Positions 16,936 through 23,377 of a stretch of DNA of 41,614 nt are shown piece by piece. Under the pieces are notes generated by a model that ran no database searches, was not told the DNA's origin, and worked only from the letters and a program-made list of their open reading frames with translations. Origin of the DNA: an uncultured Collinsella sp. (GTDB taxonomy: Bacteria; Actinomycetota; Coriobacteriia; Coriobacteriales; Coriobacteriaceae); the NCBI GenBank assembly GCA_902490405.1, contig CABUDS010000020.1:1-41614 (forward strand), read 5' to 3'. Positions within the stretch are counted from its first letter, which is position 1; the number at the start of each line of letters is the position of its first letter. The position numbers and the translations under genes are program-made.

Positions 16936-17749
16936 TGCCAACACACTCCTTACCTAGTTCCTTGCATATCTTGGTGTAGCGAACCGTGCGAGGGGCATAG
17001 CCGCCCGCATCGCCGAAGTTCGGCACCTGCTGTTCGTACTCTTTCGTAAAGGAAACATCGAAACCATCGAACGAGAGCCGTTCAGTAGTCGTAAAGCGTT
17101 CCTCGATAGGCTGTATCAGGTTCTGCGAACGGAAGAACTTCTTCTGCTTGTAGGAACCCTCGTCAACGTCCTTGCTGAAATACTTGGAGATATAGCGCCC
17201 CACGTTTTGCCGTTGGTCGACATCGACACGGTTTATCTTGACGAAACCATGCCCCCACACCTCGCGAAGCTCGGAAAGCCTGATATACGGAAACCCGAAC
17301 AGAACCACGTGGTAGTGGATAGCGCCGCGCTTCTGGGCTTCCCATACCGCAAGATAGCGCACCTGCATAACATCGGACTTATAGACGCGCCTATTCAAAC
17401 GCCTAACGAATTTGGAGAACTCGCGGTTGCAGTATTTAATATCTGATACGTTATCGGCGAACGTGAGCGTGAGGAACTTCGTAGCATCATCGAAATTGCA
17501 GTCGATAAGGCGGGCTATCTCCCAACGAACACCCTTGTAGTGCCTTTGCCGACGTCTCGCGGCATCGTAGTAAGCGGCTGCTTCGGGCTTACGCCCGCGT
17601 TCGCTTTCATCTTCCGAATCATCATCGCGACAGTTCTCGGGATACATGCGCCCAGCGGGCGCGGAATACTCCCAAACCTCAATCGTTGCGGGTGTCTCGA
17701 TGGTCTTGACCCATTCGAGCCGCACTGGTACATACCACCTTCGGCACAT
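16910..17749 (-). CDS. rep: HUH rolling-circle replication initiator (Rep)
   Basis: Nicks one strand at an origin and starts rolling-circle replication or transfer of the excised circle. About 279 residues. The three HUH motifs are in order: FLTLTF (about 92-97), HYHVVLFGF with the metal-binding His pair (about 145-147) and YISKYFSKD (about 186-190) with the nucleophilic Tyr followed by Lys at +3, so a single-Tyr enzyme. Start is uncertain: ATG at 17749 lacks a clear site, a GTG at 17770 likewise, and GTG at 17725 has AAGGTGG. It resembles Reps of Gram-positive plasmids, AICEs and some inoviruses. It overlaps the DUF3173 gene. Confidence 0.87.
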   Translation of the reverse strand: MCRRWYVPVRLEWVKTIETPATIEVWEYSAPAGRMYPENCRDDDSEDESERGRKPEAAAYYDAARRRQRHYKGVRWEIARLIDCNFDDATKFLTLTFADNVSDIKYCNREFSKFVRRLNRRVYKSDVMQVRYLAVWEAQKRGAIHYHVVLFGFPYIRLSELREVWGHGFVKINRVDVDQRQNVGRYISKYFSKDVDEGSYKQKKFFRSQNLIQPIEERFTTTERLSFDGFDVSFTKEYEQQVPNFGDAGGYAPRTVRYTKICKELGKECVGNGNMCDGR

Positions 17750-17850
17750 CCGCGGAAAACTGGGTTTCACCAGCGAAAATCGCCAAAACGGGCGAACTTC
17801 TGCGGAAAGATGATGACCTATAAATCAAGTAAAGTAAGCCGCCGTGCGCC

Positions 17851-17932
17851 CGCTCGGGGCGGGGGGGTCGCTCCGCTCGGCTGGGCGCTCCGCGCCCGCC
17901 GCCCCCTTTCCCGCCCCGAGCGTTCGCCCAGC
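17851..17932. other. GC-rich nested inverted repeats between rep and ftsK, candidate origin
   Basis: Perfect 13-bp arms at 17851-17863 and 17910-17922 enclose a very GC-rich loop with a second inverted pair (17880-17887 with 17925-17932). It sits in the 200-bp gap directly upstream of rep, where a double-strand origin or oriT nicked by Rep is often found. A strong terminator is the other reading. No nick-site sequence was recognised. Confidence 0.45.
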
Positions 17933-17949
17933 GGCAGGGGCTTTACTTC

Positions 17950-19425
17950 CTAATCCGTCACACTTTCGGCGCTTTCTTCCTTCTCGGCGTTGTCCGCAGA
18001 TACCCCGTTACGGCGTTGAGCGGCGATATAAAGCCGTTTCAGCTCTTTAGGGTAGTCAACCTTCGAGTAGTCCGCGAACGGGGCTTTAAAGGGCTTAGGA
18101 GCGTCCCAGCCGTCGAGCATGATATAACCCGTGCCGCGTTCCTCGATGGGTAGGAAGTCGAACGAGCCGCCGAACGTCATGCGGTACCCCTCGTCCGAGA
18201 GCGAACCCAGGGACACGCGAGCGCCCAAGTTGTCGCGTATGTCGGTCGATATGGTATCGGCGCGGGGCTGCTGCATGGCGAGGATAACGAACACATTGGC
18301 AGCGCGGGCTTTCAGCACCAGCTGGGTCAGGTTGTCCCAGACCTCGGTAAAGGTCTTTTTGTCAGCCGCAGCCTTGAACGCCGCCACCTCGTCAAATATC
18401 AGGAACACGGGGTTAAGCCCGTAGGTAAAGGCGTTGGCACCGAAACGGAAACGCTCGGGGTCGCTCATGTACGCGTATCGCCTATCCATTTCCTCCCTGC
18501 AAAGGCGCACGACCTTGGCAATCTGGGCGGGCGATACGCCAACGCGGTCGGAGCCTATGACATGCGAGAGCGACGCAAGCTCGGCGTTCTTGGGGTCGCA
18601 GATATAGACCTCACCCGCAAAGCCGTTGGAATTGCCCAGCCGCATGAACTCGGCTATGAGGTAGTAGAGGAAGGTAGACTTACCGCCGCCAGTGCCACCA
18701 GCTATGAGCATATGGGGCAGGTGGGCGAAGTTCCACGACAGCTCGCCAGTGAGTGGGACGGAATCGAGCCGACCCGTAGGCTCGGAGGACAGCAGGCGGG
18801 GAACAGCCTGCAAACGCACATCATCGCGCAGACGGAAAACGTAGTCGGTAGCGCCAACGCCAGCCGACTTGGAATCGAGCGGGCGACCTATCACGGAGCA
18901 AAGCCCCATGTCCTCAAGTTTGGAGAGCTTGGAGGTATAGCCGTTCCCATCGTCAAAGGCTCGGACGGTCAGCAGGTTGCCGCTCACGAGGACGCAGAGA
19001 CGGAGCGAGGAGTCAATACGCTCGCGCTTGGTGCCGTTCGACAACGTGTCCTCATGCGAGACATAGAGCTTGTTCGCATAAAGGAACCGTTCGAGGTTGC
19101 GAACGGTCGAGCCGCACGGCACGAAGCGGGAGCCGAACAGCGCGACATACAGGACGAGCCAGAGCGAGAGCGCCAGCAGCGCCACGGCGGGGAGCAGCAG
19201 CGGCAGGGTGAAAAGCGAGCGCTCGCAGAGCATGAGCAGGTTAAAGCCGAGAACGAATGACAGCCCAGCCGAGAAGAGGACGAAAATGACCTTGAACGAA
19301 CCCGAGGGCGCGGGCGAGGTCAGGGAAACGTCAACGCCCTTTCTAAGCAACTCGGTATCGCGGGCATCGAGACGCTTTCGGGCTTTCTCGAACACAGGCA
19401 GGGAACGGAGGGCATCAGAGAGCAT
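17950..19425 (-). CDS. FtsK/TcpA-type DNA-pumping ATPase, Tn916 Orf21-like
   Basis: Membrane-anchored P-loop ATPase that would move element DNA to the transfer machinery. 491 residues: two membrane segments at about 43-65 and 72-98, a spacer domain, Walker A (AGGTGGGKST, about 242-251), DPKNAEL (about 278-283), Walker B (FLIFDE, about 341-346) and a following QQPRAD/RDNLGARVSLG stretch. This order and wording match Tn916 Orf21 and related coupling proteins, and there is no FtsK gamma domain. An inovirus Zot ATPase would carry its membrane segment after the ATPase, so that is less likely. It overlaps the upstream gene by 11 bp. Confidence 0.87.
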   Translation of the reverse strand: MLSDALRSLPVFEKARKRLDARDTELLRKGVDVSLTSPAPSGSFKVIFVLFSAGLSFVLGFNLLMLCERSLFTLPLLLPAVALLALSLWLVLYVALFGSRFVPCGSTVRNLERFLYANKLYVSHEDTLSNGTKRERIDSSLRLCVLVSGNLLTVRAFDDGNGYTSKLSKLEDMGLCSVIGRPLDSKSAGVGATDYVFRLRDDVRLQAVPRLLSSEPTGRLDSVPLTGELSWNFAHLPHMLIAGGTGGGKSTFLYYLIAEFMRLGNSNGFAGEVYICDPKNAELASLSHVIGSDRVGVSPAQIAKVVRLCREEMDRRYAYMSDPERFRFGANAFTYGLNPVFLIFDEVAAFKAAADKKTFTEVWDNLTQLVLKARAANVFVILAMQQPRADTISTDIRDNLGARVSLGSLSDEGYRMTFGGSFDFLPIEERGTGYIMLDGWDAPKPFKAPFADYSKVDYPKELKRLYIAAQRRNGVSADNAEKEESAESVTD

Positions 19426-19938
19426 GGGAGGGAACCCCCTTACGAGAGAAAACGGAACGGGAGCCGTCAGAGTTCACGGCGGTTACGGAGACGGAGAGCG
19501 CCGAGCCGTCACGCAGGGGCGGCGCAACCTCGAAGCAAGTCCAGAGGGCGGCGGTAGAGCCGTCATAGCCGACCTCGGCACCGTGACCCGCGAACGACCC
19601 CAGAACGGAACGGGAGCCGAGCGAAGCCGAGTTGACGGTGAGCGTGGCGGCATCGGGCGAGGAAAGGACGGCAAAGAGCAGGGCGGGGGCGGCACCATCG
19701 GACGGCACCAGACGCAGGGAGAGCGCCGAGCCGTCTGAAAGGTCGAACCTATCGAACTCCTTGGCGTTGAGCGGGACGGCGGCGCTACCCCTAAGGTACG
19801 GGGTGCAGCACTCGAACGGCGGTAGGGCTGGGGGGGGACGGCGGCGGCGATACGGGCAGTCTCGAAAACGAGCCAGCCTAGGACGAGGGTGTACAGCACC
19901 GCCACCGAGACGAAGAACACGCGCAGGGGCTTGGGCAT
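19415..19938 (-). pseudogene. Membrane protein gene split by a G8/C8 homopolymer frameshift
   Basis: One frame starts at ATG 19938 (AGGGGGTG just upstream) and gives a single-pass membrane start (KPLRVFFVSVAVLYTLVLGW). A second frame gives the C-terminal 135 residues, a beta-rich, Ser/Asp-rich domain (FDRFDLSDGSALSLRLVPSD). They are joined at a run of eight C on the coding strand (19830-19837). One extra C, or a ribosomal -1 slip, would produce one protein of about 175 residues. It could be phase variable, use programmed frameshifting, or be a sequencing error. The C-terminal frame overlaps the ftsK start. Function unknown; position suggests a transfer or envelope role. Confidence 0.75.
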
Positions 19939-19948
19939 GGCGCACCCC

Positions 19949-20143
19949 CTAGTAGCCGAACGAGCTGGGGTTACCCGAAGCAGCCGACAGCACCCAAATG
20001 ACGGCGGCAAGAGTGGGGAGGAGGAGGAATGCGCCGAGGTCGCGAGCTATGGCGGGGTGGCGGTCGCGGAAGTCAGCAAACGAATCGGCGCTAAAACGCG
20101 CTTTTGCTACTATCCCTCGGACTAGTTGAATAAAATAAGCCAT
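19949..20143 (-). CDS. Small single-pass membrane protein, 64 residues
   Basis: Unknown family. A basic, amphipathic first half (VRGIVAKARFSADSFADFRD) is followed by one hydrophobic helix (DLGAFLLLPTLAAVIWVLSA) and a short Gly/Ser tail. TAGGAG lies about 9 bases before the ATG. It sits between a possible ssDNA-binding protein and the TM/FtsK pair. Small membrane proteins of this size occur in Tn916-type modules, and a filamentous-phage coat protein would also be small with one helix, although the charge pattern (basic end first) is not that of a classic coat protein. Confidence 0.7.
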   Translation of the reverse strand: MAYFIQLVRGIVAKARFSADSFADFRDRHPAIARDLGAFLLLPTLAAVIWVLSAASGNPSSFGY

Positions 20144-20251
20144 AAGTAACGGCTCCTATCGTAATCGGTTCGGTTGTCAGAAAAGAGCCGCCCCGCGCTC
20201 GATTGGCGTTGGGACACGGGGCGGCAGCTGGGTCGGCAGCGGCAGGGGCTG

Positions 20252-20590
20252 TTACTCCTTGCCGCGCGGCTGGTTCGCCAGTCGGCAGGCATCAGCGGAC
20301 GCGGTGACGGCGATACGACCGTTACGACCGACATAGGGGCGGGCGTTGAGGTTGGTAAAGACCACCTCGGTACCCGTGGGAATCTCGTCATTATCGGGGT
20401 CGAACAAAAGGGTGGGAGCGCCAGCCACTAAAACGTTCAGGTGCTCGTAGCCATTTTGGAGGTCTACCACATCAAAACGAACCCCCTCAATTTTGTCGGT
20501 ACGCTGGTTAGTGGCGCGGTCATATTCGTAGGCGATGGAGTTGCCCGCGAGGAAGAAACGGTGACCGTTCAGGTCGAGCTTGTAAGCCAT
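20252..20590 (-). CDS. Hypothetical 112-residue beta-rich protein, possibly DUF961/ssDNA-binding-like
   Basis: No membrane segment or signal. It looks like an all-beta, OB-like chain (KLDLNGHRFFLAGN, GVRFDVVDLQ, TGTEVVFTNLNARPYV, GRIAVTASADACR). In length, position upstream of an Orf21-like ATPase and overall pattern it resembles the DUF961 proteins Orf22/Orf23 of Tn916, which support transfer; an ssDNA-binding protein of an inovirus would look similar. This is a weak structural guess, not a recognised motif match. AAAGGA precedes the ATG by about 10 bases. Confidence 0.6.
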   Translation of the reverse strand: MAYKLDLNGHRFFLAGNSIAYEYDRATNQRTDKIEGVRFDVVDLQNGYEHLNVLVAGAPTLLFDPDNDEIPTGTEVVFTNLNARPYVGRNGRIAVTASADACRLANQPRGKE

Positions 20591-20619
20591 GATAAATAGT
20601 CCTTTCGCTAGGAATTGGG

Positions 20620-21318
20620 TTAATGATTGTCGCCGGGGGCGCTGTGAACCTTATCCAACGCAGCCCCGATATTGGCGCGAGCAGTCGAGAAGTGATAAGA
20701 GATGCTATTAACGAACTGCGAAGCGGAGCGAACGGAGCCAGTGAAGTGAACGCTGTCGGTGCCAGTGGTGCCGACAACGGTCTTGCCGTCCTCTTTGAGC
20801 TTAGAGACCTCTGCGGCGCTCCAAGTGGTCTTGCCCTGATCGAGAGCGATATTGAGCTCACCGCCGTCAGACTTTTCATAGGGGCCAACGCCGCCGAGCA
20901 GACCGCCGTCCGCGCCCTGCAAAGCGCCATTCATGGCCTTGTCGTAGGTGGCGGTGCAGGTGATGGTGTCACCCAAGCCGATAACGCCCTTGACGTTCAC
21001 ATCGTAGGGGGCGGTCAAATCGACCTTGCCCACGGGCACGTTCTTATAACCCACCTGCGTGGGGATGGTCACCACATAGGTACCGTTTGCTCTGGTGGTC
21101 TTTCCGTCAGACCAAGTACCTCCCGTGCTGTCGAGCTGTGCGGCAACATTGGCGTTTGCCTGCTCTTTCAGGATATCGTCCTTGGCTGTCTCGGATTGCA
21201 CCTCGGACTGGGTTGCTGGATATGCCACGGCATCGGCGTAGGCACCCAGCGGCGAGCCGAGGGCGGCGGCGACCGCGAGGGCGGCGGTAGCGGCCATGAT
21301 AGATTTCTTTCCGAACAT
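20620..21318 (-). CDS. Secreted surface protein of the element, 232 residues
   Basis: Sec signal peptide (KKSIMAATAALAVAAALGSP, ending ...AYA-DA). The mature part has a charged helical start (ATQSEVQSETAKDD) and then a beta domain beginning TYVVTIPTQVGYKNVPVGKV and continuing with YDVNVKGVIGLGDTITC. This 'VTIPT...G...V.V' arrangement resembles the chromosomal secreted protein at 33718-34317. No sortase signal or membrane anchor, so it may be released or held by a partner such as the product of the gene at 21409. The ATG at 21318 has AAGGAG; the frame upstream to 21405 is not coding-like. Role unknown: adhesin, transfer accessory or virion protein. Confidence 0.75.
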   Translation of the reverse strand: MFGKKSIMAATAALAVAAALGSPLGAYADAVAYPATQSEVQSETAKDDILKEQANANVAAQLDSTGGTWSDGKTTRANGTYVVTIPTQVGYKNVPVGKVDLTAPYDVNVKGVIGLGDTITCTATYDKAMNGALQGADGGLLGGVGPYEKSDGGELNIALDQGKTTWSAAEVSKLKEDGKTVVGTTGTDSVHFTGSVRSASQFVNSISYHFSTARANIGAALDKVHSAPGDNH

Positions 21319-21408
21319 GTTTATCTCCTTCCAGAGACGTTTCCCCCGCACGCACGCGGGGCTTACTATGATTAGGCGCTTTCGAGAAAGTGGTCGAAAG
21401 CACACGAA

Positions 21409-22278
21409 TCACCTAACTGTAAGGTGCCAGTCGAAGGTAGCAGCTCCCGCTGGGGTCTTACCGTCTTGCAGAACGGAGCGCCATACCGTGCGGGCGCTGT
21501 ACTCCCCTGCGTTGAGCGGTTCGGTAAGGTCGATATGCTCGACCGCAGTCCCAGGGCGCAAAAACTCGCCGAAGCCCGTTTTATCAGGGGCGTTATAGAG
21601 AACTTCATCGTCAGAAAACACCCCGTCAGCATTGAGGTCTACCGCTATGGACGGCGAGGACAGCACGGGATTAGCCCCCTCTTTCCCGTCCACGGTGCAG
21701 GTGGCGGGGAGCAGCAGTGTCATATCCTGCCGTGTCTCACCCGACCGCCACGTGGTGTCAGGCGTAGCAGAATAACTCGCATAGGAGGTCGTAAGAACGG
21801 GCTTAGAGGGCGTGCCAGATATTTGGGTCTGCCCATCGAGGAACGCGACAGGGCTAGAACCAGAGCCGCAGAGAGAAAAGCACAGGAGCAGCGGAATCAG
21901 GAGAAGCGGAATCAAAAGCCAGCGGCGAATATGCAGGACGCGGGCGTAGCACCCCGACACAAACTCCCCGTCCTCGGGGTCTTCTGGGTCATCTACATAT
22001 GCTAGGCGCACGCTATAGCCCGAGCGAACGAAAATACCATTTCTGTCTTTCGGCTCGCGCAAGTGGTGGACAGTCCTACCTACGGGTATCGGAATAAGCC
22101 CATAGCGTACGCGCGGGCGGCGGCAGAGCGAGAACGCGTAGACCTCGTAATTAGGTTCGGCTATATCATCGGCGGGGAACGGTTCTCGTTGACCAGAGAG
22201 ACGTTCGGCATGGTCGCCCTCGAAGTGCCTAGCAAAACGGAAATTGGCCATAGAGAGCGTTACGGGACGGCAGCTCAT
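21409..22278 (-). CDS. Single-pass membrane protein with beta-rich outer domain, 289 residues
   Basis: About 118 cytoplasmic residues with several basic patches, a very hydrophobic helix at about 119-138 (LLIPLLLIPLLLCFSLCGSG), then about 150 outer residues ending in FLRPGTAVEHIDLTEPLNAG followed by EYSARTVWRSVL. The 'PG..(I/V)...idL...L..G.Y.A' wording recurs in the chromosomal protein at 33118-33627. VDLNADGVFSDDEV resembles an EF-hand/dockerin-like calcium loop, but only one is present. Its ATG overlaps the upstream stop (TGATGA). Function unknown; inferred to pair with the secreted protein encoded next. Confidence 0.75.
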   Translation of the reverse strand: MSCRPVTLSMANFRFARHFEGDHAERLSGQREPFPADDIAEPNYEVYAFSLCRRPRVRYGLIPIPVGRTVHHLREPKDRNGIFVRSGYSVRLAYVDDPEDPEDGEFVSGCYARVLHIRRWLLIPLLLIPLLLCFSLCGSGSSPVAFLDGQTQISGTPSKPVLTTSYASYSATPDTTWRSGETRQDMTLLLPATCTVDGKEGANPVLSSPSIAVDLNADGVFSDDEVLYNAPDKTGFGEFLRPGTAVEHIDLTEPLNAGEYSARTVWRSVLQDGKTPAGAATFDWHLTVR

Positions 22279-22904
22279 CAGAACATCTCGCTATCCTCGG
22301 CATTGGTGCCGTTAGGATACAGGTCATCGAAAATGCTGGGGTCGAAATCCTCATTATCGAGCGCCATACGGTTGACGATACGGTCTGTCTCGGAGGGCAC
22401 GCAGCACACACTACCCGACAGTAGTTCGGTCGGGTCGTATGCAGCGGGGGCATCGGCTGGCAGAACGTCCCCACCAGCGACCTTATAGGGCAGCTTACCC
22501 AGTTCGTCGGCGATAACCGCGCGGAAAAGCAAGGCGATAGCGAAAGGGCGGTAAGGTGCGCGTTTTTTCAAGGCAGTGAAATCTGGGGTAATAGCCGAAA
22601 CAAAATCGGAAAGAAAGCTATCATCCTGCGAGGAAAGCGTTAGCGAAGTGGCGAAGCGAGCGCCACACGGAAGCCATTCAGGAATACCTAGAAGCGCCCG
22701 ATACTTATCTTTAGAAAGCTCGAACCAATCGACAACAGAAAAAACGTTACGCATACGGTCGAGAGCATACACAACAGCCGTTGCAATACTCGGGGCATCG
22801 AGCGTTTCTGTGATTGGGGCAGCGGCAAGCGAAAAGACGTACAAAGACGTATAACTCACTTCACGGCGAAACTTGACGGGACGGGTTACGGATGTGGATG
22901 ACAT
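22278..22904 (-). CDS. Hypothetical 208-residue protein, first gene of the element operon
   Basis: Not recognised. Mostly hydrophilic and alpha-helical, no clear signal peptide, and an acidic end (DNEDFDPSIFDDLYPN). KFRREVSYTSLYVFSL near the start may be a beta hairpin. It is the promoter-proximal gene of the operon that runs through rep, with the same leader as the 113-residue cargo gene. AAAGGAG precedes the ATG at 22904 by 6 bases; an ATG five codons upstream overlaps that site. Base composition is more AT-rich than most of the window. A regulatory or replication role would fit its position but nothing in the sequence shows it. Confidence 0.7.
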   Translation of the reverse strand: MSSTSVTRPVKFRREVSYTSLYVFSLAAAPITETLDAPSIATAVVYALDRMRNVFSVVDWFELSKDKYRALLGIPEWLPCGARFATSLTLSSQDDSFLSDFVSAITPDFTALKKRAPYRPFAIALLFRAVIADELGKLPYKVAGGDVLPADAPAAYDPTELLSGSVCCVPSETDRIVNRMALDNEDFDPSIFDDLYPNGTNAEDSEMF

Positions 22905-22983
22905 AATCACTCCTTTCATTCTGGGCTAATAGGTTAGCCCTTATGTCAAAAAGAATAATAATAGGTTGAACTACTTAAGGCAA
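22905..22983 (-). promoter_or_regulatory. Element promoter and leader, copy 2
   Basis: -35 TTGCCT (22978-22983), 17-bp spacer, -10 TATTAT (22955-22960), then palindrome GGGCTAA-4-TTAGCCC (22923-22940) and AAAGGAG. It drives the long element operon. The stretch of about 50 bp from the -10 to the start codon is the same as in copy 1 at 16546-16624. Confidence 0.8.
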
Positions 22984-23062
22984 CAGATTTAGCCAAGATT
23001 TTTGACTTTTTTCAAGAGCCAACGAAGCCAGACAAAACCATGCCCGAGCCGCGTTAACAACA

Positions 23063-23152
23063 GCGGGGGGCACCTTTCCACCCTTCCAACAGGCGCGGGC
23101 GGGGTTCCGAAGCCCTTAAAGCCCGTTGAAAGCGTGGAAAGCCGCCCCCCGC
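23063..23152. other. 90-nt imperfect inverted repeat, candidate origin or recombination site
   Basis: Arms of 19 bp (23063-23081 and 23134-23152) pair at 17 of 19 positions, with further pairing inside (CAACAGGC with GCCCGTTG). It lies in the non-coding right end of the element, upstream of its main promoter. With 22905-23377 this is a 470-bp stretch with no supported gene: promoter, hairpin, terminator, end of the element, then the purL-side terminator. It may be a single- or double-strand origin or oriT. Short frames on both strands here are not coding-like. Confidence 0.6.
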
Positions 23153-23227
23153 CATTGATAACGCTAGGGTTACTCACACGATAGCCGCGACATAGGTTGC
23201 CCCGAGGTTGCCCAACTACTCGAAATA

Positions 23228-23263
23228 AAAATAGCTCCCGACCATCACAGCAGGTCAGGAGCT
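23228..23263 (-). terminator. Intrinsic terminator at the right end of the element
   Basis: Arms 23233-23243 and 23253-23263 (11 bp, one wobble) are followed on the minus strand by ATTTTTATTT. Its stem closely resembles the terminator at 16161-16190 (CCCGACC/GGTCAGG cores). No gene lies just upstream of it in the integrated state, but in the excised circle it would lie just downstream of int. Confidence 0.75.
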
Positions 23264-23282
23264 TAAAATGTGATATGCTATT

Positions 23283-23317
23283 GTACCAATTCGTTACCCC
23301 CCCCCGGGTAACAACAC
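23283..23317. other. Possible right attachment site
   Basis: Contains the palindrome GTTACCC-CCC-GGGTAAC around a C9 run and then AACACC. It resembles 14814-14841 only in part, so the core cannot be fixed. Immediately to the right lies an intrinsic terminator oriented as if for purL. Confidence 0.3.
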
Positions 23318-23350
23318 CCGCCACCGACACATCCGGTGGCGGGTTCTTTT
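23317..23350 (+). terminator. Intrinsic terminator, probably the original purL terminator
   Basis: 10-bp perfect GC stem (23317-23326 with 23334-23343), then TTCTTTTTT. It points along the plus strand although the nearest upstream plus-strand gene is purL, 8.5 kb away across the element. The simple reading is that the element inserted between purL and this terminator. Confidence 0.85.
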
Positions 23351-23377
23351 TTGCTTCGCGCATGTAGGAAGGACATC

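Larger units (their letters stand above)
14821..23310. mobile_element. 8.5-kb integrated rolling-circle element (IME/AICE-like) downstream of purL
   Basis: All genes lie on the minus strand, opposite to purL and to the EamA gene on its flanks. It carries tyrosine integrase, a DUF3173 protein, HUH Rep, an FtsK/TcpA ATPase like Tn916 Orf21, small membrane proteins, a secreted protein and two membrane or cytosolic proteins. There is no type IV secretion set (no VirB4), so it would be mobilizable rather than self-conjugative, or it resembles a reduced AICE (Int-Xis-Rep-FtsK). An inovirus-like provirus is the alternative. Its intergenic DNA is more AT-rich than the host's. Ends are approximate: a CCCCC(G)..TAAC..AACAC similarity is present at both sides. 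Confidence 0.8.

Noticed and set aside
17950..19425. Zot (inovirus assembly ATPase) for the P-loop protein
   Set aside because: Two membrane helices precede the ATPase and the motif wording follows Tn916 Orf21/FtsK, unlike Zot.
22989..23363. 125-codon frame through the non-coding right end of the element
   Set aside because: It crosses the 90-nt hairpin, two terminators and the likely element boundary, and has no coding character.
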